58,004 nucleotides of DNA from Vreelandella subglaciescola (GTDB lineage: Bacteria; Pseudomonadota; Gammaproteobacteria; Pseudomonadales; Halomonadaceae), in NCBI GenBank assembly GCA_030454225.1, contig JAKDRW010000008.1, positions 1-58,004 of the forward strand. The letters run 5' to 3'. This document shows, one piece after another, positions 37,060 to 48,697 of the stretch (position 1 is its first letter; the number at the start of each line of letters is the position of its first letter). The notes beneath the pieces are model-generated. The model saw nothing but the letters and a program-made list of their open reading frames with translations. It searched no databases and was not told where the DNA came from. A program made the translations under genes and the position numbers.

Positions 37060-37383
37060 ATGGCTAAAAAGCAGTCAGATAGTAGTGCTCAGCTGCAGGA
37101 CGATTTACGCCACCTGAGCGACACCGTTGAAGAGTTGGTCAGTGCGACCGCCAAAGATACGAGCACAGAAATGAGCGATTTGCGTAAGCGCGCTGAAAAG
37201 CGCCTCAAAGACACCCGTTCGCGCCTTGAAGCACGCGGCGAGCAGCTCTACGCCGATACCCGCGAGTCAATCAACAATCAGGCCGACTGCTGCGACCGTT
37301 ACGTGCACGAAAATCCCTGGTCAAGCATCGGCATTGGCGCCGCTGCCGGCGTCGTTGTCGGCCTGTTACTCGGGCGGCGCTAA
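37060..37383 (+). CDS. DUF883 family protein (YqjD/ElaB-like)
   Basis: Small inner-membrane protein of 107 residues. The first ~80 residues are hydrophilic and helical with coiled-coil character. The end is one membrane helix with the family motif ENPWSSIGIGAAAGVVVGLLLGRR. E. coli relatives YqjD and ElaB are tail-anchored proteins that bind ribosomes in stationary phase. A Cys-Cys pair (QADCCDRYVHENP) just before the helix is a feature I do not expect from the E. coli protein. GAGGAAG precedes the ATG. Its stop overlaps the next start (TAATG). Confidence 0.87.
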   Translation: MAKKQSDSSAQLQDDLRHLSDTVEELVSATAKDTSTEMSDLRKRAEKRLKDTRSRLEARGEQLYADTRESINNQADCCDRYVHENPWSSIGIGAAAGVVVGLLLGRR

Positions 37384-37781
37384 TGGCGCTGGGTCCCAGC
37401 CAACGTGTGATCCTGGCCGCCAGGCGCGTGCTTAAAACGCTGCTCGCCAACGGTGAGACGCGCCTGCGTCTGGCGGTGCTGGAGCTTGAAGAAGAGCGGG
37501 CGCGCCTGTTAACGCTGATACTCCTAGCAGGCGCGAGCCTGATTTTGTTTATGCTCGCCGCGGCCACCCTGACGGCACTGGTTATCGCCACGTTCTGGGA
37601 TAGCTACCGGCTTTTGGCTATCGGCGCCAGCGCCGCCGTGCTGCTGCTGGCAAGCATTCTGCTGGCCTTGATCGCCGTGCACCAGGCCAAGCGTCATACC
37701 CTGCTGAAAGACACGCTCAGCCAGCTTGCCACCGACCGCGCGCTACTGGAGTCGGACGACGATGACCGCCAACAACGCTGA
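37383..37781 (+). CDS. YqjE-like phage-holin-family membrane protein
   Basis: A 132-residue membrane protein with two central hydrophobic helices (about residues 40-62 and 74-97) and charged flanks, as in YqjE and the phage holin superfamily III. Residues 20-40 are an amphipathic helix with alternating Glu/Leu. It sits second in the yqjD-yqjE-yqjK order and overlaps the DUF883 gene by one base and the next gene by 20. Function is unknown; the set is associated with stationary-phase envelope stress in enterics. Confidence 0.78.
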   Translation: MALGPSQRVILAARRVLKTLLANGETRLRLAVLELEEERARLLTLILLAGASLILFMLAAATLTALVIATFWDSYRLLAIGASAAVLLLASILLALIAVHQAKRHTLLKDTLSQLATDRALLESDDDDRQQR

Positions 37782-38073
37782 TTCGGACAGCCTCCGCCAA
37801 AGGCCGTCGCGCGCCGCGCGCAAGCGCGAGCTGCTGGATACGCTCGAGCAGCAGCGCATCGACATTCTGGTCGAGAGCCTGCGTCTGGAACGCGCCGCCG
37901 TTCCCTTTGACCGCTGCTGGAAAGTCGTTACCCGCTACAAAACCCCGCTGCTGGTTGCCGGCGGCGGCGTGGCCTGGCAGCTGCTGCGTAAACCCAGCGC
38001 CGCGCTACGCCTCGGCCGGCGCGCGCTTGCCGGCTACCTGCTGGTACGCAACATCCAGCGTCGCCTGCGCTAA
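37762..38073 (+). CDS. YqjK-like protein
   Basis: A 103-residue basic protein read from ATG 37762, behind GGAG and overlapping the YqjE-like gene by 20 bases. The N-terminal half is helical and rich in Arg/Glu (RAARKRELLDTLEQQRIDILVE). The C-terminal half has one hydrophobic stretch (TPLLVAGGGVAWQLL) and many Arg residues. Resemblance to YqjK is mostly by position, size and the N-terminal helix. An upstream in-frame ATG at 37726 lies deep in the preceding gene and is less likely. Confidence 0.65.
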   Translation: MTANNADSDSLRQRPSRAARKRELLDTLEQQRIDILVESLRLERAAVPFDRCWKVVTRYKTPLLVAGGGVAWQLLRKPSAALRLGRRALAGYLLVRNIQRRLR

Positions 38074-38260
38074 CGCGTACGTCGCTGCCCCCTACGGCTG
38101 CCCTATGAATGGCTCAGCCGGCCTGCCCGCAGGCCGCCCTCCTGACTTAAGTAGATAGCCCCCTGTCTGGTGCGTACAATACGCTTTCCACTTTGGCCGA
38201 AGCCGCTTCGGCACCGGCCCAAGTCTCTCCATTCACGCTCCTCCCGCGAGATTCTCTGCC

Positions 38261-39850
38261 GTGCTCTCTACCGCCAACATCACCATGCAGTTTGGCCCCA
38301 AGCCACTGTTTGAAAACGTTTCTGTCAAATTCGGCCAGGGCCATCGCTACGGCCTGATCGGCGCCAACGGCTGTGGCAAGTCGACCCTGATGAAGATCCT
38401 CGGGGGCGACCTTGAGCCCACCGGCGGCCAGGTAATGAAAGATGCCACCACGCGACTGGGCAAGCTGCGCCAGGATCAGTTTGCCTTCGAGGACGAGCGC
38501 GTCATCGATACCGTGATCATGGGCAACGAAGAACTCTGGGCCGTCGCGGCAGAGCGTGAGCGCATCTACTCGCTGGCCGAGATGAGCGAGGAAGACGGCA
38601 TGGCGGTCGCCGATCTTGAAGTACGCTTTGCCGAACTCGATGGCTATACCGCCGAGGCGCGTGCCGGTGAGTTACTGCTGGGCCTGGGCATCCCCACCGA
38701 CCAGCACGACCAGCCGATGAGCGTTGTCGCGCCGGGTTGGAAACTCCGCGTACTGTTGGCCCAGGCCCTGTTCAGCGACCCCGACGTGCTGCTGCTCGAT
38801 GAACCGACCAACCACCTGGATATCAATACGATTCGCTGGCTGGAAGACATCCTCAAGGCACGCTCGTCAACCATGATCATCATCTCCCACGACCGCCACT
38901 TCCTCAACAGCGTCTGTACCCACATGGCGGACCTGGACTACGGCGAAGTGCAGCTGTTTCCCGGCAACTACGATGAGTACATGACCGCCGCCACCCAGGC
39001 GCGCGAGCGCCTGCATAGCGAAAATGCCAAGAAAAAAGCCGAAATTGCCGAGCTCAAGCAGTTTGTCAGCCGCTTCTCGGCCAACGCCTCCAAGGCCAAA
39101 CAGGCCACGTCGCGCCAGCGCAAGATCGACAGAATCCAGCTCGATGAGGTCAAGCCTTCATCGCGGATCAGCCCGTTCATTCGCTTCGAGCAGAACAAGA
39201 AGATTCACCGTCACGCGGTGAACGTGGAAGACCTCACCAAAGCCTGGGGCAACAATGTGCTGTTTGAACGCCTGGGCCTGCTCATCGAAGCGGGAGAGCG
39301 CGTGGCCATCATCGGCCCCAACGGCATCGGCAAAACCACTCTGCTCAACTGTTTGACAGGCGCGATACCGCTTGACGGCGGTAAAGTGCAGTGGACCGAT
39401 GCCGCCGAGATCGGCTACTTTGCGCAGGAGCACGCGGCGGACTTCGACGGCGGCGAGACGCTGTTTGAATGGATGCAGCAGTGGACGACTGCCGGCGAGC
39501 AGACCGTACGTGGCGCTCTGGGGCGGATGCTGTTCTCCAATGACGACATCGGCAAGTCCGTCAAAGTGATTTCCGGCGGCGAGCAAGGGCGCATGCTGTT
39601 CGGCAAGCTCTCGCTGCAAAACCCCAACGTGCTGGTCATGGATGAGCCCACCAACCACCTGGACATGGAATCCATCGAGGCGCTCAACCTGGCGCTCGAG
39701 CACTATGCCGGCACGCTGATTTTTGTCAGCCACGACAGAGAGTTCGTCGGCTCGCTGGCCACGCGCATCATCGACATGCAAGACGACGGCATCGTCGACT
39801 TCAGCGGCAGCTACGATGACTACCTGCGCAGCCAGGGCGTTCTCGGATAA
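38261..39850 (+). CDS. ybiT: ABC-F family ATPase, YbiT type
   Basis: Soluble ABC-F protein (529 residues) with two ATP-binding domains and no membrane part; relatives act on the ribosome as translation factors. First domain: Walker [10 protein letters not shown], signature in [15 protein letters not shown], Walker [12 protein letters not shown]. Linker (about residues 240-300) is Lys/Ala-rich and helical. Second domain: [33 protein letters not shown]. The start codon is GTG with only a weak upstream GAG, but the N-terminus [25 protein letters not shown] fits YbiT closely, so it is kept. An ATG at 38285 is the alternative. Confidence 0.92.
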   Translation: MLSTANITMQFGPKPLFENVSVKFGQGHRYGLIGANGCGKSTLMKILGGDLEPTGGQVMKDATTRLGKLRQDQFAFEDERVIDTVIMGNEELWAVAAERERIYSLAEMSEEDGMAVADLEVRFAELDGYTAEARAGELLLGLGIPTDQHDQPMSVVAPGWKLRVLLAQALFSDPDVLLLDEPTNHLDINTIRWLEDILKARSSTMIIISHDRHFLNSVCTHMADLDYGEVQLFPGNYDEYMTAATQARERLHSENAKKKAEIAELKQFVSRFSANASKAKQATSRQRKIDRIQLDEVKPSSRISPFIRFEQNKKIHRHAVNVEDLTKAWGNNVLFERLGLLIEAGERVAIIGPNGIGKTTLLNCLTGAIPLDGGKVQWTDAAEIGYFAQEHAADFDGGETLFEWMQQWTTAGEQTVRGALGRMLFSNDDIGKSVKVISGGEQGRMLFGKLSLQNPNVLVMDEPTNHLDMESIEALNLALEHYAGTLIFVSHDREFVGSLATRIIDMQDDGIVDFSGSYDDYLRSQGVLG

Positions 39851-39876
39851 GCCCCTCTCCGTTTGCGCTCGCCGAC

Positions 39877-41061
39877 TCAACAGGCCTGTCCGCAGGCCAC
39901 CCCCGACGCCCACGCCCACTGAAAGTTGAACCCGCCAAGCTCGCCGGTGACGTCGAGCACCTCGCCGATAAAACGCAGCTGGGGCAGGCCGTTTACCGCA
40001 AAGGTCTTGGACGACAGCGAATCGGTGTTGATCCCGCCAAGCGTTACCTCCGCCGTGCGCCAGCCTTCGGTGCCGGCCGGTTTGAACGTCCAGGCGTTCA
40101 GCCGCTCGGCCCAGGCGGCAATCGCGGCGTTGCTGTATTCGGCCAGCGGCGCGGTGCTGTCTGCCTCGCCGTACCACTCGCCCAGCGCCTGCGCCACCCG
40201 TTTGGGCAAGCGTTCACCCAGCCAGGTCGACAGCTGGCGCTTGGGCGTGGCGTGACGCGCATGGCGCAGCGCCGCTTCAGCGTCCTCCTGGGGCAGCAGG
40301 TTAACGCGCAGCGCATCGCCCGGTGCCCATATGCTTGAAATCTGCAGCATCGACGGCCCCGACAGCCCGCGGTGGGTAAACAGCAGCGGCTCGGCGAAGT
40401 GGCGCCCGTTGCACGCCACATCGACGTCAAGGCTGACGCCCGATAGCGCCGCCGCGCGCGCTTTCCACGGCTCGCTCAGGGTAAACGGCACCAATCCTGC
40501 GCGGGTGGACAACACCTCAAGACCGAACTGGCGGGCCACGTCATAGCCAAAGCCCGTCGCGCCCATGGTCGGAATCGACAGCCCGCCGGTGGCCACCACC
40601 AGCGTTCCGGCCTCTATTTTGCCCACAGAAGTGGCCAGCCGCATGCCCTCGCCGCTGCGCTCAACGCGCGCTACGCGGGTGGCCAGGCGCACGTCGACGC
40701 CCGCCCACTCGCATTCGGTCAGCAGGACACGCACAATATCCTTGGCTGAGGTGGCGCAAAACAGCTGCCCGGGGGCTTTCTCCACGTAATCAACGCCGTG
40801 GCGCTCGACCAGCTCGACAAAATGCTCGGGACGGTAGCGCTTCAGCGCGGAAATACAAAAATACGGGTTCTGCGAGGAAAAGTGCTGAGGGGCGGTGGCC
40901 AGGTTGGTAAAGTTACAGCGGCCGCCGCCCGACATCAGAATCTTTTTCCCGGCTTTACTGGCATGATCAAGCAGCAGCACCCGCCGGCCGGCATAGCCCG
41001 CCTGAGCGGCGCACATCAGGCCGGCCGCGCCCGCGCCAATCACCACCACATCGTAGGTCAT
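39877..41061 (-). CDS. HI0933/YhiN-family flavoprotein
   Basis: Predicted FAD-dependent oxidoreductase of the HI0933 (YhiN/BaiN-like) family. From ATG 41061 it has 394 residues. It has FAD-binding VVVIGAGAAGLMCAAQAG at the N-terminus and the family hallmark KILMSGGGRCNFTN. It also has VVATGGLSIPTMGATGFGYDVARQFG in the middle and GEVLDVTGELGGFNFQWAWASG at the C-terminus. The ribosome-binding site is poor; a GTG at 41064 is equally possible. It converges with ybiT and lies head to head with the RND adaptor gene, only 17 bases apart. The physiological substrate is unknown. Confidence 0.88.
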   Translation of the reverse strand: MTYDVVVIGAGAAGLMCAAQAGYAGRRVLLLDHASKAGKKILMSGGGRCNFTNLATAPQHFSSQNPYFCISALKRYRPEHFVELVERHGVDYVEKAPGQLFCATSAKDIVRVLLTECEWAGVDVRLATRVARVERSGEGMRLATSVGKIEAGTLVVATGGLSIPTMGATGFGYDVARQFGLEVLSTRAGLVPFTLSEPWKARAAALSGVSLDVDVACNGRHFAEPLLFTHRGLSGPSMLQISSIWAPGDALRVNLLPQEDAEAALRHARHATPKRQLSTWLGERLPKRVAQALGEWYGEADSTAPLAEYSNAAIAAWAERLNAWTFKPAGTEGWRTAEVTLGGINTDSLSSKTFAVNGLPQLRFIGEVLDVTGELGGFNFQWAWASGVACGQAC

Positions 41062-41078
41062 CACAAGGCAGCTCCGGT

Positions 41079-42202
41079 ATGCACAAAGCGGCTAGTTTAA
41101 CAGCCTTCCCCGTTATCACCGCTAGTCAGGCGCCGTGGCGTTTTACTCTGCTGCTGCTTGCCGCGCTGTGGCCGTTCACCGCGGCGCTGGCACAAAGCGC
41201 CATGCCCGATACGCCGATAATCGCCAGCCGGGTAACGCTTGAGCGCTGGTCCGACCCGATCAAGGCGCTGGGTACCCTCAAAGCCGATGAAAGCGTGACG
41301 CTCTCGGCCACCGTCACCGACGTAATTACCACCATCGACTTTGACGACGGCGAGGCCGTAGAAGCCGGCCAGCGCCTGTTTCAGCTTGACGATCGCGAAG
41401 AGCAGGCGCAGCTTCGCGCGACCCATGCCAAGGCCGACGAACAGCGCAACGCTCTGCGCCGCTTTACCCAGCTTCAGGCGCGCAACCTGTCGGCGCGCGC
41501 CGACGTGGAAGACAGCCAGGCGCGCCTCAATCAGGCCAAAGCCGATGCCGACGCGCTCAAGGCGCGGCTGGATAACTACCGCATCAGCGCGCCGTTCAGC
41601 GGGCGCATGGGGCTACGCGACATCAGCGTGGGGACACTGGTAACGCCGGGCACCGAGCTTGCCACGCTGGACAAGCTTGACGTCATGCGCCTCGACTTCA
41701 CCCTGTCGGCGGTCTATCTGGCGCGGCTGTCCCGGGGAGCGAGCCTGCGCGCCACTACTGCCGCCTTCCCCGAGCGCAGCTTTCAAGGCGCGGTGGCAAG
41801 CATCGGTACCCGCGTTGATCCGGTATCGCGCAGCGTTACCGTCCGCGCCCGGCTGGAAAACCCCGGCGAACGCCTGCGCCCGGGAATGCTGATGCAGGTT
41901 GAGCTCGACAGCGCCACGCGCGAAACGCTGGTCGTGTCCGAGTCCGCGATTGTCTCCGAAGGCCGCAGCCACTACGTCTGGCTACTCGACGAAGACGACG
42001 CCAACCGCGTCGAGCGCCGCCAGGTCGACATCGGCGCCCGGCGCACAGGCGAGGTCGAAATTCTCGACGGGCTTGAACGCGACGACTTGGTCGTGGCCCA
42101 CGGCACCGAGCAGGTTCACGCAGACCAGACGCCCGAGCTTTTGGGCATTGTCGACGCTGACACCAGCATCGAGGCGCTGCTGCGCCAGGGGCGAGACGAG
42201 TA

Positions 42203-42203
<1 letters not shown>
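41079..42203 (+). CDS. RND efflux periplasmic adaptor (membrane fusion protein)
   Basis: Periplasmic adaptor that links an RND pump to an outer-membrane channel. The 374-residue precursor has a long signal region with hydrophobic core LLLLAALWPFTAALA; no lipobox Cys is seen, so it may be anchored or soluble. It has a barrel-sandwich first half (DDGEAVEAGQRLFQLDDRE), an alpha-hairpin (about residues 105-165), second lipoyl half ISAPFSGRMGLRDISVGTLV, and a beta-barrel with VDPVSRSVTVRARLENPG. The stop overlaps the pump start by one base. No outer-membrane factor or regulator gene is adjacent. Confidence 0.9.
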
Positions 42204-45318
<3,115 letters not shown>

Positions 45319-45322
<4 letters not shown>

Positions 45323-45756
45323 CTGTCCGCCTGACACTCGCCCTGGTAGGTGCCTTCAATCTCGGTACTCATGGTCATGTTGCCCATGGGTGAGCGGGTA
45401 TCGATCGTTACGTCGCCCTCTACCGTCTCGCCCATAAAGCGCATGCTGCCTGCGATGTCGGCTTCGCCATCGTCAGCGGTGCAGGTCATGCGGTAGTCGA
45501 GGCCATCGACACTCATGTCCTGATCCAGCAGCTCGCAGCCTTCTTCCTCTTCAATAAAGCCGAAGTCCGCGCTATCAAGGTCGTCTTCGCTGATGCACTG
45601 CTGCTCGGTATTGGTCTGGTCGGGCATATCCACATCGCCCTGGATGGTGGTCACGCTGACAAACTCCCACGCGCCGGGCTTGATGTCGGGCGTCTCGGCC
45701 TGGGCGGCCAGGGGCAGTGTGAGGGCAACCGCGGCGGCTAGCATTTTCATCTTCAT
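45319..45756 (-). CDS. DUF3617 domain periplasmic protein
   Basis: A 145-residue exported protein: signal peptide of about 20 residues (MLAAAVALTLPLAAQA), then KPGAWEFVSVTTIQGDVDMPD, the PGxWE start typical of DUF3617. Four Cys residues (in QQCISED, GCELLD, MTCTADD, GECQADS) are spaced as for two disulfides. It is highly acidic. Function unknown. Its TAG-side end overlaps the RND pump stop on the other strand. The start at 45756 follows GGAGC; an ATG two codons on is equally plausible. Confidence 0.8.
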
Positions 45757-45858
45757 CGTCGTCTTGCTCCAACGTCATAAGGGTCTGGAAGTGACCGGGT
45801 CTGGACACAGGCTTCAACAGCCAAGCGGCTTTATCCTACCCGAACACGGCCAGCGCTG

Positions 45859-45887
45859 TCCGCATCGCGGGTGCGCGCTGCTATACT
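45859..45887 (+). promoter_or_regulatory. Candidate extended -10 promoter of the CPXCG gene
   Basis: TATACT at 45882-45887 is preceded by TGC and followed by a T-run, giving GCTATACTTTT, close to both extended -10 and sigma-S patterns. No clear -35 box is present at 17 bases, which such promoters tolerate. It stands about 45 bases before the ATG of the small zinc-ribbon-like gene. Confidence 0.45.
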
Positions 45888-45931
45888 TTTTCACTGGATC
45901 CCTTTCCCCATACTTTGCTAACGGAGGCGTC

Positions 45932-46141
45932 ATGCAAGACGATGCCCTTGTCGAACACGACTTTCACTGCCCCTACTGCGATAGCCCCCTGACCTTTGAA
46001 ATCGACGTCTCGCAGGGCAGCCACACCGCCTGGGAAGACTGTCACCAGTGCTGCGCGCCGATTCTCGTTGAGGTGACCGTGTCACCGTTCAGCGGCGAGC
46101 TTGAAAGCGTGCGTACCGGCAGCGACGACGACGTGCTCTAG
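45932..46141 (+). CDS. CPXCG-type cysteine-rich small protein
   Basis: A 69-residue acidic protein from ATG 45932, behind CGGAGG. It has CPYC (Cys13, Cys16) and CHQCC (Cys37, Cys40, Cys41), a zinc-ribbon-like pattern matching the conserved CPXCG family of gammaproteobacteria. The longer frame upstream to 45593 is antisense to the DUF3617 gene and is not coding. Function unknown; often found as a single gene. It lies upstream of ahpC but separated by 158 bases with regulatory sites. Confidence 0.82.
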   Translation: MQDDALVEHDFHCPYCDSPLTFEIDVSQGSHTAWEDCHQCCAPILVEVTVSPFSGELESVRTGSDDDVL

Positions 46142-46164
46142 CCCGCCCGCTGGCCTTCGGGCTT
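46140..46164 (+). terminator. Possible hairpin after the CPXCG gene
   Basis: AGCCCG and CGGGCT form a six-base stem around a loop of about 12 bases immediately after the CPXCG stop, followed by TTAAATAG. The T-run is too short for a convincing intrinsic terminator. It would separate this gene from ahpC. Confidence 0.3.
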
Positions 46165-46166
46165 AA

Positions 46167-46202
46167 ATAGCTAACGGCTATCGATATTTATGATTTTTCT
46201 CA
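46167..46202 (+). promoter_or_regulatory. OxyR-like binding site upstream of ahpC
   Basis: ATAGCTAACGGCTAT at 46167-46181 is an exact ATAG-N7-CTAT half of the OxyR pattern (ATAG-N7-CTAT-N7-ATAG-N7-CTAT). The second half at the expected places is degenerate (TATG at 46189, CTCA at 46199). It ends just before a plausible -35 TTTATT (46205-46210) with -10 TAGAGT (46228-46233), 17 bases apart. That is the geometry of OxyR-activated promoters. Peroxide induction of ahpC is well established in other bacteria; here it is inferred. Confidence 0.6.
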
Positions 46203-46299
46203 ATTTTATTAATGATGCCACAAGGGGTAGAGTACTCACTACGCACTTGGCAAGGCTCGGCTCGGCTGGGCCGCCCATCATCAACAGGAGATAATTCGT

Positions 46300-46863
46300 A
46301 TGTCCTTGATCAATACCGAAGTTAAACCGTTTAAAGCGACCGCCTACCTCAACGGCGAATTCGTCGACGTTTCTGAAGAAAATCTCAACGGCCAGTGGTC
46401 CATCTTCTTCTTTTATCCGGCCGACTTCACCTTTGTCTGCCCCACCGAACTTGGCGACCTGGCCGACCACTACGAAGAATTCAAGAAGCTGGGCGTTGAA
46501 ATCTACAGCGTTTCGACCGACACCCACTTCACCCACAAGGCGTGGCACGACAGCTCCGAGACCATCGGCAAGCTCAACTACCCGATGCTCGCCGACCCGA
46601 CGCATGTCGTCTCGCGCAACTTTGACGTGCTGATCGAAGACGCCGGCGTGGCCGAGCGCGGCACTTTCGTTGTCGACCCCGACGGCAAGATCCAGATTAT
46701 CGAGCTCAACGCCGGCAACATCGGGCGTAACGCAGAAGAACTGCTGCGCAAGGTAAAAGCTGCCCAGTACGTTCGCGCCAACCCCAACGAGGTTTGCCCG
46801 GCGAAGTGGGAAGAAGGTGAAGAGACCCTGTCTCCGTCGCTGGACCTGGTGGGCAAAATCTAA
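46300..46863 (+). CDS. ahpC: Alkyl hydroperoxide reductase subunit C (peroxiredoxin)
   Basis: Typical 2-Cys peroxiredoxin that reduces hydrogen peroxide and organic hydroperoxides; re-reduced by AhpF. The 187-residue product has peroxidatic Cys47 in [13 protein letters not shown] and resolving Cys166 in NEVCPAKW. It shows the E. coli-type C-terminal tail ending in LVGKI. The ATG follows AGGAGAT. ahpF lies 203 bases downstream on the same strand, separated by a strong hairpin. Confidence 0.97.
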   Translation: MSLINTEVKPFKATAYLNGEFVDVSEENLNGQWSIFFFYPADFTFVCPTELGDLADHYEEFKKLGVEIYSVSTDTHFTHKAWHDSSETIGKLNYPMLADPTHVVSRNFDVLIEDAGVAERGTFVVDPDGKIQIIELNAGNIGRNAEELLRKVKAAQYVRANPNEVCPAKWEEGEETLSPSLDLVGKI

Positions 46864-46879
46864 ACCGACTCGCGTCCCT

Positions 46880-46902
46880 GCACCCGGGCCAGGCCCGGGT
46901 GC
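46880..46902 (+). terminator. Perfect GC hairpin after ahpC
   Basis: Nine-base arms GCACCCGGG and CCCGGGTGC flank a five-base loop 17 bases after the ahpC stop. No T-run follows (TCTGCCCCC), so full termination is doubtful. It could instead protect the ahpC message 3' end, letting AhpC be made in excess over AhpF, or attenuate readthrough into ahpF. Confidence 0.5.
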
Positions 46903-47066
46903 TCTGCCCCCGCCCGTTCACCGAACGCCACCGCGAATTAGCGCTTGTGCCCTTGCCGGCTTACGGACACAAACGCTAGCCCGCCCCCTCAGGCTCAGCC
47001 TGACATTCACGTATTAATGTTACCCCTTATTCAAGTTCCGTCAGTTACTGCGAGGAAGCTATCAAC

Positions 47067-48623
47067 ATGCTGGACGCCACTCTAAAAAATCAGTTAAAAG
47101 CGTATCTGGAAAAAGTCACTCAGCCGTTTGAGCTAAAAGCGTCCCTCGATGACGGGGCGAAGTCTCGCGAACTGGCCGAGCTGCTGGAAACCATCAACGG
47201 CTTGAGCGACAAGATCACCCTGTCAACCGACGGCACCGACCCGCGCACGCCGGCGTTTGCCATCAATCGCCCGGGCGAAGACACCGGCGTCACGTTTGCC
47301 GGCATTCCCATGGGCCACGAATTTACCTCCTTGGTGCTGGCACTTTTGCAGGTCGGCGGCCACCCGCCCAAGGTCTCCGACGAGACGCTCGAGCAGATCA
47401 AGTCCCTCGACCGCGAGATGGTGTTTGAAACCTACTTCTCACTGTCCTGCCAAAACTGCCCCGACGTAGTACAGGCGCTCAACCTGATGGCGATCTACAA
47501 CCCCAGGATTCGCCACGTGGCCATTGACGGCGCCCTGTTCAAGCCCGAAGTGGACGCGCGCGAGATCATGTCGGTGCCCAGCGTCTACCTCAACGGCGAG
47601 CCGTTTGACCAGGGCCGCATGAGCCTTGAACAAATTCTCGCCAAGGTGGATACCGGTGCTACCGAGCGCGAAGCTGCCAGGCTCAGCGAAAAAGCCGCCT
47701 TTGATACGCTGATGATCGGCGGCGGTCCGGCGGGCGCTTCTGCGGCGATTTATGCGGCGCGCAAAGGTATCAGCACCGGCATGGCGGCCGAGCGCTTCGG
47801 CGGCCAGGTGGTGGATACCTTAGGGATAGAGAACTTTATTTCGGTGAGCAAGACCGAAGGCCCCAAACTTGTCACCGCCATGGAAGAGCACGTCAAGGAC
47901 TACGACGTCGACGTCATGAACCTGCAGCGCGCGGTGAAGCTCACGCCGGCGGAAACTGAGGGCGGCCTGCACGAAGTCACCTTTGAGTCCGGCGCCACGC
48001 TCAAAAGCAAAACGCTGGTACTGGCCACCGGCGCGCGCTGGCGTGAAATGAACGTAACGGGCGAAGCCGAGTACCGCAACAAGGGCGTGGCCTACTGCCC
48101 ACACTGCGACGGCCCGCTGTTCAAGGGCAAGCACGTTGCGGTCATCGGTGGCGGCAACTCCGGCGTGGAAGCGGCCATCGATCTTGCCGGCATTGTCGGC
48201 CACGTGACGCTGTTTGAGTTCATGGGCGAAATGCGCGCCGACGCCGTGCTGCAAAACAAGCTTGCGAGCCTTTCCAACGTGGATATCGTGCTCAACGCCC
48301 AGACCACCGAGGTAACCGGCGACGGCAGCCGCGTCAACGGCCTGAACTATAAGGACCGCACCACCGATGAGGACCACCACGTGGCGCTGGACGGGATCTT
48401 TGTCCAGATCGGCCTGGTGCCCAACACCGAGTGGTTGAAAGACTCACCGCTGGAGCTCAGCGCCCACGGCGAAATCGTCACCGACGACAAGAATATGACC
48501 TCAATCCCCGGCATCTTTGCCGCGGGTGATGTCACTACCGTGCCCTTCAAGCAGATCATCATCGCCATGGGCGAAGGCGCCAACGCCGCGCTGGGCGCCT
48601 TCGACTTTATGATTCGCCACTGA
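47067..48623 (+). CDS. ahpF: Alkyl hydroperoxide reductase subunit F
   Basis: Flavoprotein disulfide reductase that passes electrons from NADH to AhpC. The 518-residue product has the N-terminal double thioredoxin-fold domain with CQNC (Cys128, Cys131). A thioredoxin-reductase-like part follows: FAD loop [19 protein letters not shown], redox pair CPHC (Cys344, Cys347), NADH loop [17 protein letters not shown], and C-terminal [15 protein letters not shown]. All four redox cysteines are present. It starts behind GAGGAAG and is followed by a clear terminator. Confidence 0.97.
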   Translation: MLDATLKNQLKAYLEKVTQPFELKASLDDGAKSRELAELLETINGLSDKITLSTDGTDPRTPAFAINRPGEDTGVTFAGIPMGHEFTSLVLALLQVGGHPPKVSDETLEQIKSLDREMVFETYFSLSCQNCPDVVQALNLMAIYNPRIRHVAIDGALFKPEVDAREIMSVPSVYLNGEPFDQGRMSLEQILAKVDTGATEREAARLSEKAAFDTLMIGGGPAGASAAIYAARKGISTGMAAERFGGQVVDTLGIENFISVSKTEGPKLVTAMEEHVKDYDVDVMNLQRAVKLTPAETEGGLHEVTFESGATLKSKTLVLATGARWREMNVTGEAEYRNKGVAYCPHCDGPLFKGKHVAVIGGGNSGVEAAIDLAGIVGHVTLFEFMGEMRADAVLQNKLASLSNVDIVLNAQTTEVTGDGSRVNGLNYKDRTTDEDHHVALDGIFVQIGLVPNTEWLKDSPLELSAHGEIVTDDKNMTSIPGIFAAGDVTTVPFKQIIIAMGEGANAALGAFDFMIRH

Positions 48624-48668
48624 GTCATTTTCCGCTAATAACGCCGCTTCACCACCGCGTTAAAACAC

Positions 48669-48697
48669 AAAACCCGCCGGCCGACGGGTTTTTTTAT
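48669..48697. terminator. Bidirectional intrinsic terminator between ahpF and moeB
   Basis: AAACCCG and CGGGTTT form a stem around an eight-base GC loop, followed by seven Ts on the plus strand. On the minus strand the same hairpin is followed by TTTTGTGTTTT. It lies between convergent ahpF and the moeB-type gene; the moeB stop codon (48694-48696) lies inside the T-run. Confidence 0.88.
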
